64,000 bases of DNA. Origin: Natrinema amylolyticum (GTDB taxonomy: Archaea > Halobacteriota > Halobacteria > Halobacteriales > Natrialbaceae). The position numbers and the translations under genes were made by a program. Shown piece by piece: positions 41,830 through 49,962 of the stretch. The DNA lies in contig NZ_JAIWPJ010000002.1 of the NCBI RefSeq assembly GCF_020515625.1, positions 930,001 through 994,000 on the forward strand, given 5' to 3'. Position 1 is the stretch's first letter. Each line of letters begins with the position of its first letter. Below the pieces are notes generated by a model, which worked only from the letters and a program-made list of their open reading frames with translations, searched no databases and had not been told where the DNA came from.

Positions 41830-42248
41830 GCTATCGGGTCGTTTCGATCGAAAGGGGGCTATTACCAGTGAGGGCTCTCGTTTTCAGCGTCAACGATCCA
41901 TAACACCCGTGATGGATCGCACGGCGAACCACACATAACGCGCAGTTCATGTTTACAGTTCAGGGATTACGTTTCGGTACAATTATATTGGATAAACGCA
42001 TTATTGCCGACTCATATCGGGAGATAATAACGGCAGCAGTGCCACTGAGTGAATGGATATCGAAACAGGAAAGCAGATCGCGTGACGGAAAAAGTCACGC
42101 GATCGCTTGCCGCCCTGAATTGGTCCCCGCTGACGCTTCGGCCCTCCAAGCGAAGCGTCACGTGAAACGTTCTGCCGTGTGTACTTAAATGTAACGACAC
42201 GGTCCAGGGTCGGGGACGACGATGCCGTCTCGGCGCACGCGGTCGCGA
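41830..42248. other. AT-richer 420-base gap with two perfect hairpins
   Basis: Base composition is lower in GC than its surroundings (e.g. around 41955-42040). Two perfect stems: GATCGCGTGAC/GTCACGCGATC with a 7-base loop (42076-42104) and TGACGCTTCG/CGAAGCGTCA with a 10-base loop (42131-42160). Short open frames here have no recognisable protein. It could hold a small RNA or the debris of a transferred element. Confidence 0.4.
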
Positions 42249-42395
42249 TCAGATGTGCTCTTCCTCGAGTACCCAGCCGAGCGCGCGCTTGTAGTAGGTG
42301 AACATCTCCTCGACGCCGTCGTGGCGCATTTCGTCGCTCTCGAGGTGCTCTTTGAGAAACTCGTACTGCTCGCGGATTTCGTCTTCGTCACGCAT
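42249..42395 (-). CDS. Small conserved-looking acidic helical protein (48 residues)
   Basis: Encodes MRDEDEIREQYEFLKEHLES, then DEMRHDGVEEMFTYYKRALG and WVLEEEHI. Entirely helical and acidic, without signal or membrane segment. Alternating charged/hydrophobic spacing suggests a helical hairpin that pairs with itself or a partner. ATG 42395 chosen; the upstream open frame has no such character. The next ~386 bases upstream (42396-42781) show no gene. Confidence 0.6.
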   Translation of the reverse strand: MRDEDEIREQYEFLKEHLESDEMRHDGVEEMFTYYKRALGWVLEEEHI

Positions 42396-42781
42396 ACCCG
42401 TGACTACCGACCGGACGGGGAAAAAAGCCGCCACGCGGAGCGGGGCAGCATCGATTCCCTCGGCCCGGAGTCACACTCGAGCGGGCGAGGAGACAGTGCC
42501 GACTGGCCACACGTGCGCGAACGAGATGCTCGACTCGACAGTAACGGGAACCAACTGCCGCTGTCGATAGGGGTCATCACTGCGCGCCGAGCGTCGTCGT
42601 TTCGGGTCGGAAGGATAGGGTTTCCGGCCTGAAACGATCTCGAACGGTCGGTTCGCTGTGACACTCGATGCTCGGCGTCGATCCGCTGACGCTCGCGTCG
42701 AAAAAGGACTGCACATCGATGCTCGAGTCGATACGATCGAAATCGATGGGACACGGCCCGCGGTGGGCCCGATGGAACCGA

Positions 42782-43522
42782 TTACGAACTGTTCTCGTCG
42801 TCGCTCTCGTTGTCACTTTCCGTCTCGTTACCGCTCTCCGTCTCGTTGCCCTCGGTTCCGCCCTCGCCGAACGTCAGCGTGACGTCCTCGTCGCCGCCGT
42901 CGATTTCGACGTCGTCTTCGGTTTGCTCGCCCTCGTATTCGGCGCTGACGGTGTACTCTCCGTCCTCGAGATCCTCGAACTCGACCTCGCCGTCCTGGTC
43001 GGTCTCGTCTTCTATGGGGAAGCTCTGACCGCCGACGTCGGACGTGGTCTCGTTGTCGGACTCGTTGCCCGATTCGTTGTCGGACTCGTTGTCCGTCTCG
43101 TTTTCAGTTATGTTGCCCATCCCATCGTCGTCGACCGTCGTCTCGTCGGACGCGTTCTCGGACTCGTTGTCCATCCCGTCCTCGGTCATCGTCTCGTTGT
43201 CCGACGCGTTCTCGGACTCGTTGCCCATCTCCTCGTCGTCGGTCACACCGCCCATGCCCGCTTCCTCGAGGGTGACGGACGCGCCTTCGACCGGTCCCTC
43301 GTCGTCTTCGACCGTGACGGTCAGCATGTACGTCTCGTCCTCGCCGCTCTCTTCGTCTTCGGTCTCGTTTTCGTCACCGGTCGTCTCGTCCTCGCCGGTC
43401 GTATCGTTCTCGTCCTCGGTCTCGTTGCCGCCGGGGCCGCTGTCGGCACAGCCGGCGAGCGCGAGCGCACTTGCTGTTCCTGCCGCGGTCACGAACGTCC
43501 GCCGGTTCAGTCTACGGGACAT
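42782..43522 (-). CDS. Tat lipoprotein with very dense N-glycosylation sequons
   Basis: 246 residues. Signal LNRRTFVTAAGTASALALAGC. Two ordered stretches resemble a carboxypeptidase-regulatory/Cna-B-type beta fold: YMLTVTVEDDEGPVEGASVT and VEFEDLEDGEYTVSAEYEGE, interrupted by long Asn/Glu/Asp/Ser/Thr-rich segments. I count about 18 N-X-S/T sequons (NET, NES, NAS, NIT), mostly in the inserts. On the cell surface this would be a heavily glycosylated, acidic, stalk-like protein. The 264-base upstream gap has no gene. Confidence 0.72.
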   Translation of the reverse strand: MSRRLNRRTFVTAAGTASALALAGCADSGPGGNETEDENDTTGEDETTGDENETEDEESGEDETYMLTVTVEDDEGPVEGASVTLEEAGMGGVTDDEEMGNESENASDNETMTEDGMDNESENASDETTVDDDGMGNITENETDNESDNESGNESDNETTSDVGGQSFPIEDETDQDGEVEFEDLEDGEYTVSAEYEGEQTEDDVEIDGGDEDVTLTFGEGGTEGNETESGNETESDNESDDENSS

Positions 43523-43786
43523 ATATTCGGGTTGGACGTTCCGGCTGGTTTCGATGTGGCCTGCACCTGCAGTCTGTTAATCACCTATTGAACGACGCCA
43601 AGCGACCGGTGACCGTCATCGGTTCCGCACCATCAACGGACCCAAAGTATCACGAGAAGCGACACTCAATCGGGTCCGGACGTGGCCTCGCTGCCGATTT
43701 CGACCGGCGTTTCGAACCGACTGACCGGCGACGCCCGGTCGCGGCGGGTCGGTGGGACTTTTGGTGTCCCGACCGTACCCTCGCTC

Positions 43787-44512
43787 ATGAAAATCCGGGG
43801 TGAGCGCGAGTGCAAGGAGTGTGGGACCCGCTGGTCGTACTACGAAACCGGCAGCGTCGGCTGTCCGGCCTGTGGGAGCCTCCGAAGCGTCGGCGTCGAC
43901 GAGCGCACCGAACACACCGATCTGCAGGTCGCGTTCGATCTCACCCCCGTTCGGAACGCGATCGACGACGCCGCGACCGACGATATCGCCGATCAGGCCC
44001 GCGACCGCTGTCGCGAGTACGTTCGCCGGCGCGGGTTCGTCAACGCCGGCACCCTCCGCGAGCTCGACGACACCTACCTCGCCGCGACCGAACTGCTCCA
44101 CGTCGCCGATATCGTTGCCCGAGAGATCCACCTCGAGGACCGCGAAGAGCTGTACTTCCTCTCGCTGCTCCGCGACGCCGATCGGGGCGAGCGCCCACCC
44201 GTCGAGGAAGTCCCCCGATCGCTGCGGGCGGCCCGCGGGCTCGCGTACGCGAACGCGGTTCGCGAGTACCGCCGCGACGTTCGGACCTGGGCCGACGACC
44301 GCGATCTGACCGCCAGCGAACGAAGCGCCCTCGAGACGCTCGGCGAACACGTCAAGCGCATCCGGATGCTCGACGGCGACGTCGAGCCGGGGACCGCCGA
44401 ACGGCTCGTCGAGGCGACCCGCGATCTGGCCAACGGCCTGCGCGGCGACGAGTTCGCGTTCTCGCAGGCACAGGAGCGACTGGACGCCCTCGAGTTCGAT
44501 CCGATCGATTGA
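43787..44512 (+). CDS. Haloarchaeal protein with N-terminal TFIIB-like zinc ribbon
   Basis: 241 residues. N-terminal zinc ribbon: RECKECGTRWSYYETGSVGCPACGS. Then an all-helical domain (VRNAIDDAATDDIADQARDR, TYLAATELLHVADIVAREI, SLRAARGLAYANAVREYRRD). No HTH recognised. Typical of haloarchaeal zinc-ribbon proteins of unknown function that could contact nucleic acid or protein. ATG 43787 is chosen because the ribbon follows at once (MKIRGERE). Convergent with folD. Confidence 0.72.
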   Translation: MKIRGERECKECGTRWSYYETGSVGCPACGSLRSVGVDERTEHTDLQVAFDLTPVRNAIDDAATDDIADQARDRCREYVRRRGFVNAGTLRELDDTYLAATELLHVADIVAREIHLEDREELYFLSLLRDADRGERPPVEEVPRSLRAARGLAYANAVREYRRDVRTWADDRDLTASERSALETLGEHVKRIRMLDGDVEPGTAERLVEATRDLANGLRGDEFAFSQAQERLDALEFDPID

Positions 44513-44591
44513 CGGAGACGAACCCGACCCGAGCGACGACCGGCGAAATCGCCGTCAAAAACGAACTGCGGACCGTCGATACGGCGGTGAT

Positions 44592-45485
44592 TCAGGGCAG
44601 GTCGATGTCGATATCTTCCTGCAGGCTGGCGGCTTTGACCGTGTTGTAGAGCAACATCGCGCGGGTCATCGGCCCGACGCCGCCGGGGACGGGCGTGATC
44701 GCGCTGGCCTTCTCCTTCGCGCTCTCGAACTCGACGTCGCCGACGAGTTCGTACCCTTTCTCCGTATCTGCGTCGACGCGGTTGACGCCCACGTCGATGA
44801 CGACCGTGCCGTCCTCGAGCATGGAGCCGTCGACGAGTTCCGGGACGCCGGCGGCGGCGACGACGATATCCGCGCTGCGGGTCTTCGCGGCGAGGTCGTC
44901 CGTGCGGGAGTGACAGACCGTCACCGTCGCGTTACCGTCGTCGGCCTTCTGGATCAGCAGGTTCGCGAGGGGTTTGCCGACGATGTCCGAGCGGCCGACG
45001 ATGGTCACGTCCTTGCCCTCGGTGTCGATATCGGCGGACTCGAGCAGTTTCTGGACGCCGTGGGGCGTGCAGGGACGGAAGCGGGCGTCGCCGGCGACGA
45101 GTCGACCGACGTTCTCGGGGTGGAAGCCGTCGACGTCCTTGATCGGGTCGACGCGGCGGATCACGTCGCGGTAGTCGACGTGGTCCGGCACGGGGGCCTG
45201 GACGATGTAGCCGTGGACGTCGTCGTTCTCGTTGAGATCGGCGATGGTGTCGAACAGCTCCTCGGGGGGCGCGTCGCCGTCGACGTCGACGTGGTGGCTC
45301 TCGATGCCGACCTCCTCGCAGTCGCGCTGTTTCATGTTCACGTAGGTCTGGCTCGCGGGGTCGTCGCCCATGAGCACGGTCGCCAGTCCCGGCCGCGAAC
45401 CCGCGTCGGCCAACCGCTCGATTGCGTCCGTCAGGTCGTCCCGAATCTCGCTCGCGACGGCGTTACCGTCGATGATTTCGGTCAT
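44592..45485 (-). CDS. folD: Methylenetetrahydrofolate dehydrogenase/cyclohydrolase
   Basis: Bifunctional C1 enzyme converting methylene-THF to formyl-THF. Motifs: TYVNMKQRDCEEVGIESH (active-site lysine), GYIVQAPVPDH, IKDVDGFHPENVG, VTIVGRSDIVGKPLANLLI, ITPVPGGVGPMTRAMLLYNT. 297 residues. Functionally tied to glyA (48.4 kb) and thyA-folA in the same window, though not in one operon. A ggattaatg promoter-like box lies upstream. Confidence 0.95.
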   Translation of the reverse strand: MTEIIDGNAVASEIRDDLTDAIERLADAGSRPGLATVLMGDDPASQTYVNMKQRDCEEVGIESHHVDVDGDAPPEELFDTIADLNENDDVHGYIVQAPVPDHVDYRDVIRRVDPIKDVDGFHPENVGRLVAGDARFRPCTPHGVQKLLESADIDTEGKDVTIVGRSDIVGKPLANLLIQKADDGNATVTVCHSRTDDLAAKTRSADIVVAAAGVPELVDGSMLEDGTVVIDVGVNRVDADTEKGYELVGDVEFESAKEKASAITPVPGGVGPMTRAMLLYNTVKAASLQEDIDIDLP

Positions 45486-45583
45486 TACCTGAGTGGGCGA
45501 CCGCGAGGCTCATTAATCCCCGGATTCGTGCGCAGAACGTCGCCAGAGTCGGCTCAAATAAACACGTTCGTGTATACTATCGC

Positions 45584-46396
45584 TCAGAACCGCTCGTCGA
45601 GGAACGAGCGAATCGCGTCGGTGGTCGGCTCCGGCCGCTCGAGGTTCGCGGTGTGGCCCGCGTCCAGAATCAGTTCCATCTCGGCGTCGGGCAGCTCCTC
45701 GAGCATCGGTTCGGCCCGCGACGGGGGAAGCGACGGGTCCTCCTCGCCGTGGACGATTAGGACCGGGACGTCGATCTCCGAGAGGCGATCGGTCACGTCC
45801 GGGCGGCCGAGCCACGAATTGAGTTCGTGGTAGACCGCTTTCCCGGGATAGGTCGCCCAGCGATCGACCCACGCTTCGACCAGTTCGGGGTTCTCCTCGC
45901 GAGTCGTCTCGCCGAACAGCTCGGCCGCCGACCCCTCGGCGATCGCTCGAGGCATCGGCTCGAGGACGTCTTCGTAGGGCTCGACGAGGTCGCTGAACGC
46001 CGCCCGTTCGTCTTCGGGATGGGGCGCGGCCATCGAGTCGATCAGGACGAGGCCGTCGACGCGCTCCGGATACGCGAGCGCGAAGCGAAGCGCCATGAAC
46101 CCGCCAAGCGACATACCGGCGATGACGGCGCTGTCCTCGCCGATCCCGTCGAGTACCGCCGCGCAGTCGTCGGCCAGATCCCACAGGTCGTAGCCCGGCG
46201 CGTACCGGTCCGTTCGCGCCCGCAGGTCGTAGGCGACGGCCCGATACTCGCCGCGCAGGGCCTCGAGTTGCGGCGCGAACATCGTCCGATCCATCAGCGT
46301 CCCGTGGGCGAAGACGATCGGTCGTCCATCGCCGACGTCGGTCGTCAGCGCGTCGGTCCGCGATCGATACATCTCCGTTGCGGAATCGTCCGTCAT
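45584..46396 (-). CDS. Alpha/beta hydrolase
   Basis: 270 residues. Oxyanion strand IVFAHGTLMDRTMFAPQLEA, nucleophile elbow AGMSLGGFMALRFAL (Ser), acid HGEEDPSLPP, His AGHTANLERP. The cap is of medium size. Resembles 3-oxoadipate enol-lactonase/carboxylesterase-like members; substrate unknown. ATG 46396 gives MTDDSATEMYRSRTD. Confidence 0.82.
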   Translation of the reverse strand: MTDDSATEMYRSRTDALTTDVGDGRPIVFAHGTLMDRTMFAPQLEALRGEYRAVAYDLRARTDRYAPGYDLWDLADDCAAVLDGIGEDSAVIAGMSLGGFMALRFALAYPERVDGLVLIDSMAAPHPEDERAAFSDLVEPYEDVLEPMPRAIAEGSAAELFGETTREENPELVEAWVDRWATYPGKAVYHELNSWLGRPDVTDRLSEIDVPVLIVHGEEDPSLPPSRAEPMLEELPDAEMELILDAGHTANLERPEPTTDAIRSFLDERF

Positions 46397-46486
46397 GTGA
46401 ACTACCTTACGTAAATCAGTCGGAAAAGGATGTGGTATGCGGAAGCACACGACACAGACGGGCCGCGGCGAACCGGTCGGTGCCGA

Positions 46487-46964
46487 CTAACCGAGTTCGT
46501 GGCGCACCGTATCGCTCATGACGGTCGCGCGGACCCCGTGTTCGTACCCGTCGCGGATGCCGTTGGTCACGTAGGCGAACGCGAGGTCGTTTTCGGGATC
46601 GGCCCAGCCCATAATGCTCCCGAGGCCGCCGTGGCCGAACGTACTCGGCGGGGCGGTCACGCCGTAGGAGTCGTGGACCAGCCCGCCGAGGAAGAAGCCG
46701 AGCGAGAACCGACCCGGCGAACCGCCGCGGACCGGATCCGACTCGGTCTCCGCCTCGAGCGAGGTCCACTCCCGAACGGTCTCCGGACTGAACAGCCGCG
46801 TCCCCTCGAGTTCCCCGCCGTTCAGGAGGCAGGCGTAGAAGCGAGCCATGTCACTGCTTTTCGCCGCCGGTCTGCGATGCACAGCCGGCGAGGGCGGCGG
46901 CGCTCACGGCACCCACTGCCGACAACACCGTTCGCCGATCCACTGAACTGTCAGTTCGTGACAT
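46487..46964 (-). pseudogene. Remnant of a Tat-exported serine beta-lactamase-family lipoprotein
   Basis: On the minus strand, ATG 46964 opens a lipoprotein signal (DRRTVLSAVGAVSAAALAGC ...) that runs into a stop after GGEKQ. In another frame the sequence continues as the C-terminal third of a class-C beta-lactamase/DD-peptidase-like domain (SSDMARFYACLLNGGELEG, FSLGFFLGGLV, TFGHGGLGSIMGWADPENDL), containing the HGG third motif. The SxxK and YxN motifs are absent. The two parts meet around 46856-46880. Read as: an internal deletion of most of the catalytic domain plus frame loss. Confidence 0.7.
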
Positions 46965-47168
46965 GGAGAGGGACCGCCAACGCGCTGGCGTATGACTAAT
47001 GTTAACGTACGCTGTCACGGCGGATCGTACGCGATCACGATGAATCGTACGCCGCACTGACAGCGGTGTACACCGTCGTTTCTGCGGTGAGTTCGTTACG
47101 GAACGGGGTAGAGAAACCGGACCGGCCGTCCCAGAGATCGACCCGACGGCGTGCAGGTCGCGAACCGA

Positions 47169-48125
47169 TCAGTTCGTGCCGCTTCGATCGGCGGTTCCCG
47201 GTTCCGAAACCTCCCACTCCGCGGTGTCGCGTGCGTCGGTCACGACCATCGCGTATTCGTCCTCGAGACCCTCGTACTCGGTCGTTCCGGCCGCGTCGAT
47301 CAGCTCGCGGGCCTGGCGTTCGTGGACGGCGCGAGCGACCGCCAGCGCGTCCGGATCCACGTCGACGCCCTCGGCCTCGAGTTCGGGTCCGAGTCGCTCC
47401 GTCCAGACGTTTTCGGGGAGCAGACAGACGGCCCGCTCGTCGGCCGACAGCGGCGGGACGCCGGCGACGTGATCCCCCGTGCCGACGAGGTCGAGGCGCT
47501 CGACCGCCTCGAGGATCCCGATCACGTCGGTCTCGGAGACGTCGCGCTCGGTCTCGGCCAGGGTCGACTCGAACACGTCGGCGTCGATCGGCGCACTCAT
47601 CGTCTCGGGACGGGGCGTCGGATCCCCGCGGTCCTCGTGTTCGATGACCTCCTCCGCGACGGGGTCGCTGTCGTCCGCGACGCCCGGCAGCGGGTCGGCG
47701 CGGTAGGTTTCCCCGTTATCGAACCGGACCGGAACGAGACCGATCGTCTCCCCGGTCGTGACGGCGTCGAACAGCAACGGGTCGTCGGTGTCGTAGGTCT
47801 CGATCTCGAGGCCGAGTCCCTCCGGCGGCTCGGCCCGTACCAGCGGGTCGGGAACGGGTGCGACGACCTCTCCACCCTCCTCGCGGAGTCGTCGCGGGTA
47901 CGGCGCGTCGGCGGTGGCCGCCTCGTCGATCCCGCTGCACACGAGCATGACCTGATCCTCGTAGTCGTCGACGTCCCAATCGATGTGGTCGCCGCTCGCG
48001 GCACCCATGCGATCGGCCACCGGCGTCACTTCGACGGCCAGCTCGGAGGCCGCCGTCTCGTCGGTCTCCCGGAGCGCGAGCAACCGATCGTCGTCGAGGA
48101 TGGTTCCGGTCGGGCGCGTGGACAT
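47169..48125 (-). CDS. Haloarchaeal hypothetical protein, soluble, acidic
   Basis: 318 residues, no signal or membrane segment. Segments: TGTILDDDRLLALRETDETA, WDVDDYEDQVMLVCSGIDEA, FDAVTTGETIGLVPVRFDNG, EERAVCLLPENVW-like (ADERAVCLLPENVWTERL). Alternating strands and helices suggest a globular domain or two related halves, but no known motif. Acidic and Pro-rich as expected in a halophile. I do not recognise it. Confidence 0.6.
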   Translation of the reverse strand: MSTRPTGTILDDDRLLALRETDETAASELAVEVTPVADRMGAASGDHIDWDVDDYEDQVMLVCSGIDEAATADAPYPRRLREEGGEVVAPVPDPLVRAEPPEGLGLEIETYDTDDPLLFDAVTTGETIGLVPVRFDNGETYRADPLPGVADDSDPVAEEVIEHEDRGDPTPRPETMSAPIDADVFESTLAETERDVSETDVIGILEAVERLDLVGTGDHVAGVPPLSADERAVCLLPENVWTERLGPELEAEGVDVDPDALAVARAVHERQARELIDAAGTTEYEGLEDEYAMVVTDARDTAEWEVSEPGTADRSGTN

Positions 48126-48257
48126 TGGCGGCGGTACGACGAGCCGGCGGAAAAGCCGCGTGCCGGCGAGTGACAGGGGCCGTTGCGAGCGGTCACGGGC
48201 GACTCGAGCACTGAGTCGAAGCGTACGTTCTTCCCCTCGGGGTTCGAGAGGCTACCT

Positions 48258-48389
48258 ATGGCCTCGAGATCGACGACGCGCGAATCGGTGCGCTCGCTAT
48301 CGCCGGTCGTCGGGTTCGGTCTCACCGTGGCGATCACGTTGGCCGCGGCGATCGCTATCGGCGTACTTGCGATAATTATAGTCGGCTAA
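48258..48389 (+). CDS. Pilin-N-terminus-like small membrane protein (43 residues)
   Basis: Encodes MASRSTTRESVRSLSPVVGF, then GLTVAITLAAAIAIGVLAII and IVG. A short basic leader followed by LSPVVGFGLTVAITLAAAIA recalls the class III signal/hydrophobic core of haloarchaeal type IV pilins (typically [KR]G.SPVIG...VAI), but nothing follows the hydrophobic helix. Either a mini-pilin/decoy or a simple one-helix protein. ATG 48258 is used; the upstream part of the frame is non-membrane and unlikely. Confidence 0.5.
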   Translation: MASRSTTRESVRSLSPVVGFGLTVAITLAAAIAIGVLAIIIVG

Positions 48390-48445
48390 GAAGTGTGGGT
48401 GCGTGATCGGATCCGATAGAATCCGTCGGGCCGATCGCCGCTATC

Positions 48446-49693
48446 TCACTCGTACAGTGGGTTCTCGTCGCACAGCGTCGCGACTTCGGCGCGAACCTCC
48501 TCGATAACGTCCTTGTCCTCGGGGGCGTCGACGACGCGAGCGATCAGGTCGCCGACCTCGCGACAGTCGTCCTCGTCGAAGCCGCGCGTGGTCAGCGCCG
48601 GCGTGCCGGCGCGGATTCCGCTCGGGTTGAACGGCGAGCGCGTCTCGCCGGGCACCGTGTTGCCGTTGAGGACGATGCCGGCGTCCTCTAAGGCCTCCTC
48701 GGCGTCGCCGCCGGAGGTGTCGGGGTGGCTGTCCCGCAGGTCGACGAGCACGAGGTGGTTGTCCGTGCCCTCGGAGACCAGCGAGAGGCCGTTCTCGGAG
48801 AGGGACTCGCCCAGTGCCTTCGCGTTCGCGACCGTCTGCTCGGCGTAGTCCTCGAACTCGGGCTCGAGCGCCTCTTTGAAGCCGACGGCCTTGCCGGCGA
48901 CGTTGTGCATGAGGGGGCCGCCCTGTCCGCCGGGGAAGACGGCAGCGTCGATATCGTCGGCGTACTCCTCGTCGCACATGACGATGCCGCCGCGACCGGA
49001 GCGGATGGTCTTGTGCGTCGAGCCGGTGACGAAGTCGGCGACGCCGACCGGCGAGGGGTGGACGCCGGCGGCGACGAGACCCGTAATGTGGGCGATATCC
49101 GCGAGGTGAAGCGCGTCGACGTCGTCGGCGGCGTCCTGAATGCGCTCCCACTCGATCTCGCGCGGGTACGCGGAGTAGCCCGAGACGATGATGTCGGGAT
49201 CGAACTCGGCGGCGTGGTCGGCGAGGTCGTCGTAGTCGATGTAGCCCGTCTCGGGGTCGACCTCGTACTGCTCGACCTCGTAGAGCTGGCCCGTGAAGTT
49301 CGCCGGGTGGCCGTGGCTGAGGTGGCCGCCGTGGTTCAGATCCAGCGACAGGATCTTGTCGCCCGGCTCGAGCATCGCGAAGTAGACCGACTGGTTGGCC
49401 TGCGTGCCCGAGTGGGGCTGGACGTTGACGTGCTCGGCACCGAACAGCTCCGTCGCGCGGTCGATCGCGAGCTGTTCGACCTCGTCAGCGTACTCGCAAC
49501 CGCCGTAGTAGCGCTCGCCGGGGTAGCCCTCGGCGTACTTGTTCGTCAGCGCGCTGCCCTGCGCGTCGATGACGGCCTCGCTGACGTGGTTCTCGCTGGC
49601 GATCATCTGTAACGTCTCTCGCTGGCGGTCTACCTCGCCCTCGAGCGCATCGGCGACGGCGGGATCGACGTCCCGAACCTGATCGTGGTTCAT
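48446..49693 (-). CDS. glyA: Serine hydroxymethyltransferase
   Basis: Interconverts serine and glycine, loading methylene-THF. Motifs: MIASENHVSEAVIDAQGSAL, EGYPGERYYGGCEYADEVEQ, NVQPHSGTQANQSVYFAMLE, ADIAHITGLVAAG, PLP lysine in VTGSTHKTIRSGRGGIVM. 415 residues. ATG 49693 gives MNHDQVRDVDPAVADALE. Works with FolD and ThyA in C1 metabolism. Confidence 0.95.
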   Translation of the reverse strand: MNHDQVRDVDPAVADALEGEVDRQRETLQMIASENHVSEAVIDAQGSALTNKYAEGYPGERYYGGCEYADEVEQLAIDRATELFGAEHVNVQPHSGTQANQSVYFAMLEPGDKILSLDLNHGGHLSHGHPANFTGQLYEVEQYEVDPETGYIDYDDLADHAAEFDPDIIVSGYSAYPREIEWERIQDAADDVDALHLADIAHITGLVAAGVHPSPVGVADFVTGSTHKTIRSGRGGIVMCDEEYADDIDAAVFPGGQGGPLMHNVAGKAVGFKEALEPEFEDYAEQTVANAKALGESLSENGLSLVSEGTDNHLVLVDLRDSHPDTSGGDAEEALEDAGIVLNGNTVPGETRSPFNPSGIRAGTPALTTRGFDEDDCREVGDLIARVVDAPEDKDVIEEVRAEVATLCDENPLYE

Positions 49694-49962
49694 ATCCGAA
49701 CTGCAGTCTGGCGGCCGCATAAGTGTACCCTTCCCCGGCAAGTGAGGCCACTATGCTGGCCGGTGGCCAGTGAACGTTCGCTCACCGTCCGCCCTCATCG
49801 ATGAACGCAACGGCTCGTTTGATACCGATCGACTCTCTAATGGAAGTATCTTCCCGAAATAACTGGTAGATATTATAACCGAGCGTGCCGATTACGGCAC
49901 CATTTGCCACTCTCTCACAGCCCGATACAACTAACTTGTCGCAGTGACATTCTCCCAACCGA
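49694..49962. other. Intergenic gap with a weak 42-codon minus-strand frame
   Basis: The divergent region between glyA and the CHAT gene. A GTG-initiated minus-strand frame (49782-49910) would encode VANGAVIGTLGYNIYQLFRE, then DTSIRESIGIKRAVAFIDEG and GR. The frame is plausible but there is no clear ribosome site and no recognisable family, so it is not called as a gene. An AT-rich patch near 49868-49880 may be promoter. Confidence 0.3.

Noticed and set aside
41949-42188. 79-codon plus-strand frame in the AT-rich patch
   Set aside because: It reads through both perfect hairpins and has non-halophilic, random-looking composition.
49782-49910. 42-codon GTG-start frame between glyA and the CHAT gene
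   Set aside because: Plausible composition but no ribosome site, family or coupling to support it.
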